64,000 nt of DNA from positions 528,307-592,306 of the forward strand of contig NZ_AYSJ01000002.1 of the NCBI RefSeq assembly GCF_000517265.1. The letters run 5' to 3'. Position 1 is the first letter of the stretch; every line of letters begins with the position of its first letter. Both the position numbers and the translations under genes were made by a program. The DNA is from Photorhabdus khanii NC19. Lineage in GTDB: Bacteria; Pseudomonadota; Gammaproteobacteria; Enterobacterales; Enterobacteriaceae. Of this stretch, positions 9,914-19,162 are shown piece after piece. The notes below the pieces were generated by a model. The model was not told the DNA's origin. It saw only the letters and a list, made by a program, of their open reading frames with translations, and ran no database searches.

Positions 9914-10180
9914 ATGGATATTGATAATAAAGCACGTATACATTGGGCATGTCGGCGTGGAATGCGTGAGTTGGATATTTCAATTATGCCGTTTTTTAAG
10001 CATGAATATGACTCACTGAGTATTGATGATAAACAACTTTTTATTCGCTTACTTGAATGTGCTGATCCTGATCTGTTCAACTGGTTGATGAATCATGGAC
10101 GTCCGGAAGATGAAGCGCTATTCCGCATGATTAAACTTATTCAGAATAGAAATAAAGCTCGTGGTCCTGTGGAAATGTGA
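9914..10180 (+). CDS. sdhE: Succinate dehydrogenase flavinylation factor SdhE
   Basis: 88 residues from ATG 9914. The RGMRELD motif near residue 16 is the conserved RGxxE needed for flavinylation of SdhA and FrdA. A TTG at 9908 also follows the AAAAAGGGG ribosome site (ending about 9902) and would add two residues; ATG is preferred because the protein then begins [11 protein letters not shown], like the E. coli protein. It overlaps the next gene by 20 bases. Confidence 0.96.
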   Translation: MDIDNKARIHWACRRGMRELDISIMPFFKHEYDSLSIDDKQLFIRLLECADPDLFNWLMNHGRPEDEALFRMIKLIQNRNKARGPVEM

Positions 10181-10568
10181 TCTCAGGGTATCCTGGAATA
10201 CCCAGCTTATCTCCACCTGCGTCCATGGTGTGATCGCGCTCATCGTATTGTTGGCTCCGTGGCCGGCGGATGACTCTATTTTCTGGCTTCCTCTGGTACT
10301 GTTGGTTATTGCCAGTTGGGGGCGTAGCCAGAAAAATATCCGTAAATTACAAGGGCCTTTGGTTCTGCTCAATAATAATAAGTTGCAATGGAAAAAACAT
10401 GAGTGGCAAATTATCCGGCAGCCGTGGATATGCCGCTATGGTGTGCTGATCACAGCGCAATCTTTTTATAACCGGAAAAAAATCCGTTTATGGATAGCGT
10501 CCGATGGCGTGCCACAGGATGAGTGGAGGAATATCAACCAATTATTATTGCAATATCCTGATATCTGA
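10161..10568 (+). CDS. ygfX: YgfX/CptA membrane protein, partner of SdhE
   Basis: 135 residues beginning [12 protein letters not shown], matching the E. coli YgfX start. Two hydrophobic segments (about 15-35 and 38-52) anchor it in the inner membrane. The start codon lies inside sdhE, typical of translational coupling. YgfX has been described as the toxin CptA acting on cytoskeletal proteins and as a membrane partner of SdhE; which role matters here is not visible from sequence. Confidence 0.93.
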   Translation: MVLWKCDLRVSWNTQLISTCVHGVIALIVLLAPWPADDSIFWLPLVLLVIASWGRSQKNIRKLQGPLVLLNNNKLQWKKHEWQIIRQPWICRYGVLITAQSFYNRKKIRLWIASDGVPQDEWRNINQLLLQYPDI

Positions 10569-10588
10569 TTGAGCTGAAATTACCCTGA

Positions 10589-11107
10589 TTAAAGTAAGGG
10601 TTCCATTTCTTGCAGGATTTGCATACACCATTGCGATAAACGATCATCAGTTTGCTCAAATTGATTGACGTCATCCAGAGCCAGCCCGACAAACTGTGAG
10701 TTATTATCAGTTAATGGCTTCGGGCTGGTAAACTCATAACCTTCTGTCGGCCAGAAACCAATGAAATGTACACCTGAAGGGAGTAAATGGTGATATAGCA
10801 TACCGAGAGCATCAAGGAACCATTCGCCGTAATCAATTTGATCACCCATACCATACATGGCAACAATTTTTCCCTGTAAATTAAGGGCAGGAAGTTGATC
10901 CCAAATAGCCAGCCAATCTTCCTGCAATTCACCAAAATCCCATGTTGGGATGCCAAGAATCAGTACCGAATACGCTTCCATTAATTCAGGTGTTGTCTCT
11001 TTGATGTCGTGGAGATCAACCAAATCTTCGCCGAGGATATCGCGGATTTTCTCTGCTACCATTTCGGTGTAGCAGGTGCTGGAGCCGTAAAAAAGACCAA
11101 TTTTCAT
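10589..11107 (-). CDS. fldB: Flavodoxin FldB
   Basis: 172 residues. The N-terminal FMN phosphate loop reads YGSSTCYTE (residues about 7-15), and the aromatic FMN-stacking region is present ([22 protein letters not shown]). Its position between ygfX and divergent xerD fits FldB rather than FldA. It is a cytosolic low-potential electron carrier. Confidence 0.95.
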   Translation of the reverse strand: MKIGLFYGSSTCYTEMVAEKIRDILGEDLVDLHDIKETTPELMEAYSVLILGIPTWDFGELQEDWLAIWDQLPALNLQGKIVAMYGMGDQIDYGEWFLDALGMLYHHLLPSGVHFIGFWPTEGYEFTSPKPLTDNNSQFVGLALDDVNQFEQTDDRLSQWCMQILQEMEPLL

Positions 11108-11214
11108 TATTAATCATTATGGTTTTTGAATATCTGGGTGGCATTGTAACAGAATAATTGCTTTTTCAGGCATAATAGCCGGCAGAAGATGTGCAGATTT
11201 AAGGAAAGCGTTTC

Positions 11215-12126
11215 GTGTCAAAACAACAAACTCAGTTGACAAATCCACTGATAGAACAGTTTCTTGATGCTATTTGGCTGGAACATGATCTTGCCGAAAA
11301 TACCCTTGTTTCTTACCGGTTGGATTTACAGGCGCTGGATAATTGGTTGATACATTATGGTCATGATTTATTATCTGTCCAGGCGATTGATTTGCAGTCT
11401 TTTCTGGCAGAACGGGTGGATGGAGGGTATAAAGCCAGTAGCTCGGCACGTTTATTGAGCGCCATGCGTCAGTTGTTTCTCTATTTTTATCGGGAAAAAA
11501 TGCGCGAAGATGATCCGACAGCACTTTTATCTGCACCGAAATTACCGAAGCGGTTGCCGAAAGATTTAAGTGAAAAGCAAGTAGAAGATTTGCTTAATGC
11601 ACCTTGCACAGATCAGCCTGTGGAGCTAAGGGATAAGGCGATGCTTGAAGTGCTTTATGCCTGTGGTTTGCGGGTATCTGAGTTGGTGGGGTTGACACTG
11701 TCTGATATCAGTTTGCGTCAAGGCGTGGTGAGAGTCATTGGTAAAGGAAATAAAGAACGACTGGTACCTTTAGGAGAAGAGGCCGTTTACTGGCTGGAGA
11801 ATTATCTGGAGTATGGGAGAGCCGGGTTGCTCAATGGTGCAACGCTGGATGTGCTTTTTCCCAGCAACCGGGGGCGGCAAATGACCCGACAGACTTTCTG
11901 GCATCGCATTAAACATTATGCCGTACTGGCTGGGATTGATACTGCACGGTTATCACCTCATGTTTTGCGCCATGCATTTGCAACGCATTTGCTTAATCAT
12001 GGTGCTGATTTACGGGTTGTGCAGATGTTGCTGGGGCATAGCGATTTATCCACAACACAAATATATACTCATGTCGCAACCGAGCGGCTTAGATTGTTAC
12101 ATCAACAACATCATCCGCGTGGGTGA
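11215..12126 (+). CDS. xerD: Site-specific tyrosine recombinase XerD
   Basis: 303 residues from GTG 11215, with AAGGAAAG upstream. All catalytic residues are present: Arg153, Lys177, His249, Arg252, His275 and nucleophile Tyr284, each five places after the E. coli XerD equivalents. With XerC it resolves chromosome dimers at dif. The gene precedes dsbC and recJ in the conserved xerD-dsbC-recJ order. Confidence 0.98.
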   Translation: MSKQQTQLTNPLIEQFLDAIWLEHDLAENTLVSYRLDLQALDNWLIHYGHDLLSVQAIDLQSFLAERVDGGYKASSSARLLSAMRQLFLYFYREKMREDDPTALLSAPKLPKRLPKDLSEKQVEDLLNAPCTDQPVELRDKAMLEVLYACGLRVSELVGLTLSDISLRQGVVRVIGKGNKERLVPLGEEAVYWLENYLEYGRAGLLNGATLDVLFPSNRGRQMTRQTFWHRIKHYAVLAGIDTARLSPHVLRHAFATHLLNHGADLRVVQMLLGHSDLSTTQIYTHVATERLRLLHQQHHPRG

Positions 12127-12149
12127 GCATGGATTTAAAGGAACTGAAA

Positions 12150-12851
12150 ATGAAAAAAAGCGTGTTATGTTTCCCTCTTTTGCTGGCCTTATTTAGCGGA
12201 AATGCGCTTGCTGATGATGGTGAGGTTCATGGAGCGATGCAAAAGCTGGGGATCAAGGCAGAAAATATCCAGCCATCACCGATTGTTGGCTTGAATACGG
12301 TAGTGACCGAACAAGGTATCATTTATCTGTCTGATGACGGCAAGTATTTATTGCAAGGGCCAATTTACGATGTCAGTGGCAGCACGCCGGTGAATGTCAG
12401 TAATCAATTGTTGATGAAAAAGCTGGAGGCGATGAAAGACCAAATGATTGTTTACAAAGCGCCAAAAGAGAAGCATGCTGTTACTGTTTTCACTGATATT
12501 ACCTGTGGTTACTGCCATAAATTGCATGAAGAGATGAAAGAGTACAATAAACTTGGCATTACTATTCGCTATCTGGCATTCCCGCGTCAGGGTATGCAGC
12601 ATCAGTCCGCTAAAGATATGCAATCTATCTGGTGCAGTGCAACACCACAAAAATCACTGGATGCAGCGTTCAAAAATGAGGGCGTTTCGCCAATCAAGGA
12701 TTGTAAGGTGGATATCGCTAACCATTACAAATTGGGAGTCCAGTTTGGTGTACAGGGAACGCCGGCAATTATCCTTAAAGATGGCAGCCTGTTAGGTGGA
12801 TATATGCCGCCGGAAGCGCTGGCAAAAGCATTAGATCAGCGTGGTAAATAA
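12150..12851 (+). CDS. dsbC: Periplasmic disulfide isomerase DsbC
   Basis: 233 residues. Start at ATG 12150 is chosen because AAGGA (12138-12142) is 7 bases upstream and a clean signal peptide follows (MKKSVLCFPLLLALFSGNALA). The N-terminal dimerisation domain precedes a thioredoxin fold with active site CGYC at residues 119-122. The cis-proline region QGTPAII is present near the C terminus. It repairs wrong disulfides in the periplasm. It sits between xerD and recJ. Confidence 0.97.
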   Translation: MKKSVLCFPLLLALFSGNALADDGEVHGAMQKLGIKAENIQPSPIVGLNTVVTEQGIIYLSDDGKYLLQGPIYDVSGSTPVNVSNQLLMKKLEAMKDQMIVYKAPKEKHAVTVFTDITCGYCHKLHEEMKEYNKLGITIRYLAFPRQGMQHQSAKDMQSIWCSATPQKSLDAAFKNEGVSPIKDCKVDIANHYKLGVQFGVQGTPAIILKDGSLLGGYMPPEALAKALDQRGK

Positions 12852-12856
12852 GTTTA

Positions 12857-14590
12857 GTGAATATTGAAACACAACTCCGCCGCCGCCCGGCGGTGGATGA
12901 TAGTCATCTTCCACAACAGATTCATCCATTATTGCGCCGTTTATATGCCATTCGTGGCATCCAGCAAGCTAATGAATTGGAACGCAGTGTCCAGGGATTA
13001 CTGAATTACCAGCATTTGAGTGGTGTGGAACAGGCGGTAACGCTATTGCTGACCGCACTTCATGAACACTGGCGTATTGTTATTGTCGGTGACTTTGACG
13101 CTGACGGTGCAACCAGTACTGCACTGGCGATCCGCTCGCTACGGGCGATGGGCTACCGTAATCTTGATTATCTGGTGCCAAATCGTTTTGAAGATGGTTA
13201 CGGTTTAAGTCCACAGGTGGTAGAAGAGGTTGTCAAAAAAGGCGCTGACCTGATTATTACTGTGGATAACGGTATTTCTTCCCATGACGGCGTTGTGGCT
13301 GCACATCAGCACCATATGAAAGTGATTGTGACTGACCATCACTTGCCGGGAGAAATTCTGCCCGCTGCTGATGCCATTATTAACCCCAATTTGTCCGATT
13401 GTTTATTCCCGTCTAAATCATTGGCAGGGGTTGGCGTCACATTTTATCTGATGTCTGCTCTAAGGGCTGCGCTGAGGAAAGAACAATGGTTTGAAAAACA
13501 GGGAATTGCGCTGCCAAATCTGGCAGAAATGCTGGATCTGGTTGCGTTGGGCACTGTTGCTGATGTTGTCCCTTTGGATACCAATAATCGGATTCTGGTT
13601 TATCAGGGATTAAACCGCATTCGCGCAGGGCGCTGCTGTGCGGGGATCCGCGCATTACTGGAAGTTTCCAAACGTGATGCTTATAAGCTGGCCGCCAGCG
13701 ATTTGGGCTTCTTTCTCGGGCCAAGGTTGAATGCCGCCGGTCGTTTGGATGACATGTCCATTGGCGTCGCTTTATTGCTCACTGACGATATGGCAAAGGC
13801 TCGTCAGATAGCTTGCGAACTGGACAGCCTTAACCATACCCGTCGTGAAATAGAGCAGGGAATGCAGCAGGAAGCACTGCAAATCTGCGACAAATTTGAA
13901 CGTACCCGCACTGAATTGCCTTATGGTCTGGCGCTCTATCATCCTGAATGGCATCAAGGGGTGGTGGGAATTTTGGCTTCCCGAATTAAAGAGCGTTTTC
14001 ACCGGCCTGTTATTGCCTTTGCACCGGCAGGTGATGGTATTTTGAAAGGTTCTGGCCGTTCAGTTCAGGGGCTGCATATGCGTGATGCCCTTGAACGACT
14101 TGATACTTTAAATCCGGGGCTGATACTGAAATTTGGTGGTCATGCAATGGCTGCCGGCCTGTCACTTGAACAGGATAAATTTGAACAATTCCAGCATCAT
14201 TTTTCCACGCTGATGTCGGACTGGCTGGATATTTCGCAACTTGAAGGTGTTATCTGGAGTGATGGCGAGTTGACCATTAATGAACTGTCATTGGACGTTG
14301 CTGAAATGCTGCGTGATGGCGGCCCTTGGGGGCAATCTTTCCCGGAGCCTGTTTTTGACGGTAAATTCAGGTTGCTACAACAACGCATTGTGGGAGAACG
14401 TCATTTAAAAGTGATGGTAGAACCATTAAATGGCGGGCCGATGCTGGATGGTATCGCATTCAATATCGATCCTGCCCGTTGGCCGGATAACAGCGTCCGT
14501 GAAGTGGAACTTGCCTATAAACTGGACGTTAATGAATTCCGGGGCAACCGTAATGTGCAGCTTTTGATCCAGCATCTTTGGCCTTATTAA
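12857..14590 (+). CDS. recJ: Single-stranded-DNA-specific 5'-3' exonuclease RecJ
   Basis: 577 residues, identical in length to E. coli RecJ. The GTG start at 12857 lies only 5 bases after the dsbC stop. DHH-family motifs are visible: DFDADGATST (about 80-89), DNGISSH, TDHHLPG, and the DHHA1-type GGHAMAAG near residue 430. It acts in RecF recombination, mismatch repair and fork processing. Confidence 0.97.
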   Translation: MNIETQLRRRPAVDDSHLPQQIHPLLRRLYAIRGIQQANELERSVQGLLNYQHLSGVEQAVTLLLTALHEHWRIVIVGDFDADGATSTALAIRSLRAMGYRNLDYLVPNRFEDGYGLSPQVVEEVVKKGADLIITVDNGISSHDGVVAAHQHHMKVIVTDHHLPGEILPAADAIINPNLSDCLFPSKSLAGVGVTFYLMSALRAALRKEQWFEKQGIALPNLAEMLDLVALGTVADVVPLDTNNRILVYQGLNRIRAGRCCAGIRALLEVSKRDAYKLAASDLGFFLGPRLNAAGRLDDMSIGVALLLTDDMAKARQIACELDSLNHTRREIEQGMQQEALQICDKFERTRTELPYGLALYHPEWHQGVVGILASRIKERFHRPVIAFAPAGDGILKGSGRSVQGLHMRDALERLDTLNPGLILKFGGHAMAAGLSLEQDKFEQFQHHFSTLMSDWLDISQLEGVIWSDGELTINELSLDVAEMLRDGGPWGQSFPEPVFDGKFRLLQQRIVGERHLKVMVEPLNGGPMLDGIAFNIDPARWPDNSVREVELAYKLDVNEFRGNRNVQLLIQHLWPY

Positions 14591-14596
14591 AAAATA

Positions 14597-14624
14597 GTCA
14601 CGTATTCTCATTTGAATACGTGAC
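14597..14624. terminator. Hairpin after recJ
   Basis: A perfect 11-bp inverted repeat (GTCACGTATTC / GAATACGTGAC) with a 6-base loop starts 7 bases after the recJ stop. No long T run follows on the plus strand, so it could be a weak terminator or an mRNA 3' end stabiliser. Confidence 0.5.
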
Positions 14625-14726
14625 AAATCTATTGAAATGCTATAAACCCTTTGCCAAATCCGTTACAATGCGCGGTTCGAAAAATATCCCATTTATCTAC
14701 GACTACACAACGTAAGACACTAAAAT

Positions 14727-15825
14727 ATGTTTGAAATTAATCCGGTAAAAAACCACATTCAGGACCTGTCTGAACGGACAATGGTTCTGAGGGGGTATCT
14801 TTGACTACGATGCCAAGAAAGAACGCTTAGAAGAAGTTAACGCCGAACTGGAACAGCCTGATGTTTGGAATGAGCCGGAGCGAGCACAGTCTTTGGGTAA
14901 GGAACGCTCCTCACTGGAAGAGATTGTCAAAACTATTGATCAGCTTGAACAAGGTTTGGAAGATGTACAGGGCTTGTTGGAACTGGCAGTAGAAGCTGAC
15001 GATGAAGAGACGTTTAATGAAGCTGTAGCAGAATTGGAACAGCTTGAAGGCAAACTGGGTCAGTTAGAATTCCGCCGTATGTTCTCTGGTGAGTATGACA
15101 GTGCTAACTGCTACCTTGATTTGCAGGCAGGCTCTGGCGGTACCGAAGCGCAGGATTGGGCAAGTATGCTAATGCGTATGTACCTGCGCTGGGCTGAATC
15201 CAAAGGTTTTAAAACTGAAATCATCGAAGAATCCGATGGTGAAGTTGCCGGCTTGAAATCAGCGACCATCAAGATCATGGGCGATTATGCTTATGGTTGG
15301 TTGCGTACTGAAACCGGTGTTCATCGTTTGGTACGTAAAAGCCCATTTGATTCCGGTGGTCGTCGTCACACTTCATTCAGTTCTGCATTTATCTATCCCG
15401 AAGTGGATGATGATATTGATATTGAAATCAACCCGGCAGATTTACGTATCGACGTGTATCGCGCATCAGGCGCGGGTGGTCAGCACGTTAACAAAACCGA
15501 ATCTGCGGTACGTATTACCCATATACCAACCAACATTGTGACTCAGTGTCAGAATGATCGTTCTCAGCATAAAAACAAAGACCAGGCCATGAAACAGTTG
15601 AAAGCGAAACTGTATGAGCTGGAAATGCAGAAGAAAAATGCTGATAAACAGGTTATGGAAGAGAATAAATCAGATATCGGCTGGGGCAGCCAAATCCGTT
15701 CTTATGTTCTGGATGACTCACGGATCAAAGACTTGCGCACAGGCGTTGAAACCCGCAATACACAATCTGTGCTGGATGGTGATCTGGACAAATTCATTGA
15801 AGCAAGCCTTAAAGCTGGCTTATGA
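14727..15825 (+). CDS. prfB: Peptide chain release factor RF2 (programmed +1 frameshift)
   Basis: The reading frame is join(14727-14801, 14803-15825), giving 365 residues, the usual RF2 length. The first 25 codons run to an in-frame TGA at 14802-14804; shifting +1 gives LDYDAKKER and the rest of RF2. The stop-recognition tripeptide SPF (KSPFDSGG) and the peptidyl-transferase GGQ motif (SGAGGQHVN) are both present, confirming RF2. It terminates at UGA and UAA. lysS follows after 9 bases, the conserved pairing. Confidence 0.98.
14790..14804 (+). promoter_or_regulatory. RF2 programmed frameshift site
   Basis: An internal Shine-Dalgarno-like AGGGGG (14790-14795) is followed by TAT, the slippery CTT codon and TGA at 14802-14804. 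This is the classic autoregulatory signal: scarce RF2 lets the ribosome shift +1 and make more RF2. Confidence 0.97.
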
Positions 15826-15834
15826 GGAACTAAT

Positions 15835-17349
15835 ATGTCACAACAACAACAGGGCGCAGAACAGGCCCCCGATTTAAATAATGAACTGCAAACCCGCCGT
15901 GAAAAACTGGCGGCTTTACGGGAGAAAGGTATTGCTTTCCCGAATGATTTCCGTCGTGAAAACATGTCAGAAGAGTTGCATGCGCAATACGACGACAAAA
16001 CTCAGGAAGAGCTGGAAGCACTGAATATCGACGTGACGGTTGGTGGTCGTATGATGACCCGTCGCATTATGGGGAAAGCTTCTTTCGTAACGCTGCAAGA
16101 TATGGGTGGTCGTATTCAGTTATACGTTGCCCGTGACGATCTGCCGGAAGGTATTTATAACGAACAGTTTAAAAAATGGGATCTGGGAGACATTCTGGGC
16201 GCTCGTGGCAAACTGTTTAAAACCAAAACCGGTGAACTTTCCATTCACTGTACTGAACTGCGTTTGCTGACGAAAGCGCTGCGTCCATTGCCGGATAAAT
16301 TCCACGGGCTGGCTGATCAAGAAACCCGTTACCGCCAGCGCTATCTGGATCTGATCGCTAACGAAGAATCACGCAAAACCTTCCAGATTCGTTCTCAGGT
16401 TTTGTCTGAATTGCGTAATTTCATGGTCAGTAAAAGCTTTATGGAAGTGGAAACACCGATGATGCAGGTGATCCCGGGTGGTGCGTCGGCCCGTCCATTT
16501 ATCACTCATCACAATGCGCTGGATATTGACATGTATCTGCGTATTGCGCCGGAACTTTACCTGAAACGTCTGGTTGTGGGTGGTTTTGAACGTGTGTTTG
16601 AAATTAACCGTAACTTCCGTAACGAAGGCGTTTCTCCGCGTCATAATCCTGAGTTCACCATGATGGAACTCTATATGGCTTACGCGGATTACCAAGATCT
16701 GATCGTGTTGATCGAAGAGCTGTTCCGTACTTTGGCGCAAAATATTTTGGGCAGTACGTTGGTTAAATATGGTGAGCAGGAATTTGATTTCGGTAAACCC
16801 TTTGCCAAAATGAGTATGAAAGAAGCTATTTGCCAATATCGTCCTGAAACCAACATGGCTGATTTGGATGATATGGATAAAGCGGTGGCTATCGCTGAAT
16901 CACTGGGTATTGCAGTGGAAAAAGGTTGGGGCCTTGGTCGCGTTCAGTGTGAAATCTTCGAAGAAACCGCTGAAAGCCACCTGATTCAACCGACATTTAT
17001 CACTGAATACCCGGCAGAAGTTTCTCCGCTGGCTCGTCGTAATGATGAAAACCCGTTTATCACTGACCGTTTTGAATTCTTTATTGGCGGACGTGAAATT
17101 GGTAACGGCTTCTCAGAATTGAATGACGCTGAAGATCAGGCAGAACGTTTTGCTGAACAGGTTCGTCAGAAAGACGAAGGTGATGATGAAGCCATGTTTT
17201 ATGACGAAGATTATGTCACTGCTCTGGAGCACGGCATGCCACCGACCGCAGGTTTGGGTATTGGTATTGACCGCATGGTAATGTTGTTTACTGACAGCCA
17301 TACCATCCGTGATGTTATTTTGTTCCCGGCAATGCGCCCACAGAAATAA
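15835..17349 (+). CDS. lysS: Lysyl-tRNA synthetase, class II
   Basis: 504 residues. Class II motif 2 ([20 protein letters not shown]) and motif 3 ([11 protein letters not shown]) are clear, preceded by an N-terminal OB-fold anticodon-binding domain (about 65-145). It charges tRNA-Lys. Start ATG 15835 is 9 bases after prfB. A terminator follows 25 bases after the stop. Confidence 0.98.
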   Translation: MSQQQQGAEQAPDLNNELQTRREKLAALREKGIAFPNDFRRENMSEELHAQYDDKTQEELEALNIDVTVGGRMMTRRIMGKASFVTLQDMGGRIQLYVARDDLPEGIYNEQFKKWDLGDILGARGKLFKTKTGELSIHCTELRLLTKALRPLPDKFHGLADQETRYRQRYLDLIANEESRKTFQIRSQVLSELRNFMVSKSFMEVETPMMQVIPGGASARPFITHHNALDIDMYLRIAPELYLKRLVVGGFERVFEINRNFRNEGVSPRHNPEFTMMELYMAYADYQDLIVLIEELFRTLAQNILGSTLVKYGEQEFDFGKPFAKMSMKEAICQYRPETNMADLDDMDKAVAIAESLGIAVEKGWGLGRVQCEIFEETAESHLIQPTFITEYPAEVSPLARRNDENPFITDRFEFFIGGREIGNGFSELNDAEDQAERFAEQVRQKDEGDDEAMFYDEDYVTALEHGMPPTAGLGIGIDRMVMLFTDSHTIRDVILFPAMRPQK

Positions 17350-17374
17350 TAGCCAGAATTCAGCTTCACATCGC

Positions 17375-17410
17375 AACTCCCTATGGCATAGCTGCCAAGG
17401 GAGTTTTTAT
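17375..17410 (+). terminator. Intrinsic terminator of prfB-lysS
   Basis: An 8-bp stem AACTCCCT (17375-17382) / AGGGAGTT (17398-17405) is followed by a T-rich tail. It ends the prfB-lysS transcript just before the tRNA promoter. Confidence 0.85.
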
Positions 17411-17452
17411 TTTCAACTGCCTGAAATATAGACAACTTAAACAGATAATTAC

Positions 17453-17480
17453 TTGCTGGTGCCTATGGAGTCGCTATAAT
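17453..17480 (+). promoter_or_regulatory. Sigma-70 promoter of tRNA-Gly
   Basis: TTGCTG (17453-17458) and a consensus TATAAT (17475-17480) are separated by 16 bases; the tRNA begins 21 bases beyond the -10 box. Confidence 0.8.
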
Positions 17481-17501
17481 AAAACGTATTACATCCAAAA
17501 T

Positions 17502-17575
17502 GCGGGCGTAGTTCAATGGCAGAACGAGAGCTTCCCAAGCTCTATACGAGGGTTCGATTCCCTTCGCCCGCTCCA
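17502..17575 (+). tRNA. glyU: tRNA-Gly (anticodon CCC)
   Basis: 74 bases with encoded CCA. Acceptor GCGGGCG pairs with CGCCCGC; the anticodon stem AGAGC/GCTCT encloses loop TTCCCAA with anticodon CCC at 17534-17536; the T arm has the GGTTCGATTCC loop. It reads GGG codons. Accessory genes begin directly downstream, but no integrase or repeated 3' end is visible nearby. Confidence 0.97.
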
Positions 17576-17817
17576 TCCTAAAAATTCACACAAATAGTTC
17601 GCATTAAAAATATATCTATTGATATGATGTCAGTGAGATTAAAAGAATTTACGAATCATAATCGCTCTAAATTAATTATCAGTATTGTCTAATATGAAAA
17701 GAATTCCATTGTTAAATCAGCCTCGAGTCAGCTGGAAGTGATGTATTTTTTGGATGCGGATATATCACCATAGAGAGCATTCTATGGTAAATAAATAATT
17801 AATAGAGACTGTTTACC

Positions 17818-18450
17818 ATGAAAGAAAAACATTGGTCAAAAACTCAACTTTTACATGAAGTTGTAACCAATCAAAATATTATCATCAAAGGAACCCATAG
17901 CTACTATAGTGATTGCTGGAGTGGTGGTTTTGAAGAATCTGTTGTTCGCTATTTGTATGGCGATAAGGTCAGCCTTCAATGGGAGTCTAAGTGGCCAATT
18001 GATAAATTGTATATTGGCGATTATGTTTGCATAGCCGCTGAAACTATCATTCTTATGGGTGGAAACAATACACACAGAGCAGATTGGTTCTGTTTGTATC
18101 CATTTATGGAATATATCGAAGAGGCCTATGTAGGCAAAGGCGACACGCATATTCATGATGGTGTGTGGCTTGGTATGCGTTCAATGATTATTCCAGGTGT
18201 TACCATTGGTGAAGGCGCTATAATCGCTGCTAATAGCGTCGTCACTAAAGATGTTGCGCCATACAGTATTGTGGCTGGAACGCCTGCGAAATTCGTTAAA
18301 TACCGATTTGAACCGCATGTTATAAATGAGCTGCTTGGATTAAAAATATATGATTGGTCAGAAGAGAAATTTAATGTGTTAAAACCCTATCTCTGTTCTT
18401 CAGATATTAAGGCGTTGAAATCTGCTGTAAAATCATATTCAGAAAAATAG
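17818..18450 (+). CDS. CatB-type xenobiotic O-acetyltransferase (type B chloramphenicol acetyltransferase family)
   Basis: 210 residues, left-handed beta-helix of hexapeptide repeats. The signature MGGNNTHRADW at residues 80-90 carries the catalytic histidine (His86), and the C-terminal half has VWLGMRSMIIPGVTIGEGA and AGTPAKFVK, as in CatB/Vat enzymes. The family acetylates hydroxyl groups of chloramphenicol, streptogramin A or related acceptors using acetyl-CoA; whether this one confers resistance is unknown. The gene stands alone between the tRNA and an ERIC repeat. Confidence 0.88.
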   Translation: MKEKHWSKTQLLHEVVTNQNIIIKGTHSYYSDCWSGGFEESVVRYLYGDKVSLQWESKWPIDKLYIGDYVCIAAETIILMGGNNTHRADWFCLYPFMEYIEEAYVGKGDTHIHDGVWLGMRSMIIPGVTIGEGAIIAANSVVTKDVAPYSIVAGTPAKFVKYRFEPHVINELLGLKIYDWSEEKFNVLKPYLCSSDIKALKSAVKSYSEK

Positions 18451-18519
18451 TTAATATGTGTTATTAGTGTATCGGCTATCTATCTGTTAGTAAAATCTGC
18501 CGTAAACTTTCGCTTAGCT

Positions 18520-18554
18520 CAGTCTCTTAGTCAGTTCTCCTGATTAAGAGACTG
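18520..18554. terminator. Long hairpin downstream of the acetyltransferase gene
   Basis: Arms CAGTCTCTTAGTCAG (18520-18534) and CTGATTAAGAGACTG (18540-18554) form a 15-bp stem with one G-T pair and a 5-base loop. No T run follows, so its role as a terminator is not certain. Confidence 0.5.
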
Positions 18555-18929
18555 GATAAGGCGATAGTCTTCAACCATGTCCTATCACTTAAACCAACTT
18601 GTCTTTTTAATCGGTTAGATTAAACAGTAAGATGATATTTATTTACAGAGAAAGCTTAATACAGTTACGGGCAGGAAAAGATAAAATTATTATATCGTTA
18701 CAGGATTATGTTACACAAACTATTATTTGTGGCATGGTGAGTGGGACCATTATTCAGTATTAAAACCGGTTGCTATTGAAATTTTAGTTGAAGTTATATT
18801 ATTGAAATGCTCCGACAAGAACGTTTATTCAAAAAATCGAACTTAATATATCAGGAAATACTCGACATTATACAATATAGCTGTCAATATTTACCGACCT
18901 ATAAGTGATGGCAATGGGGTGAAAAGCTT
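18555..18929. other. AT-rich spacer without recognisable gene
   Basis: Between the acetyltransferase hairpin and the ERIC copy no frame with a plausible start and ribosome site was seen. Short open stretches exist in several frames and might be decayed coding sequence, but I could not assign them. Confidence 0.5.
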
Positions 18930-19056
18930 TATACCCGTTATCTTTCAAGTTGCCTCTTTGTTGGCTGCGCTCGCTCACCCCGGTCACATAGTTTGCTATG
19001 CTCCCGGGGATTCGCTCCCTTGCCGTCGCGATGCATCTTGAAATCTATAAGGTATA
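18930..19056. repeat. ERIC-type intergenic palindrome (copy 2, inverted relative to copy 1)
   Basis: 127 bp from TATACCC to GGTATA, the canonical ERIC length. The core contains CACCCCGGTCACATAG and GCTCCCGGGGATTCGC, closely matching the two standard ERIC primer regions. It lies about 105 bp upstream of the ABC exporter gene and may affect its leader RNA. Confidence 0.9.
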
Positions 19057-19162
19057 TCATGTGACTTTCAATTTGTTGATCTGAGAGGATGTATCACTTT
19101 ATGGCAAAGTAATGGTTGTTAAGGGTTAATGATAACAAAATATTATTTAAGGGTTAATGTTG

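Noticed and set aside
10711..10956. Frames opposite or shifted within fldB, ygfZ, prp and PKS genes
   Set aside because: They overlap well-identified genes and show no own motifs or ribosome sites.
17502..17575. tRNA-Gly considered as an integration site
   Set aside because: No duplicate of the tRNA 3' end and no integrase gene were found within the downstream genes.
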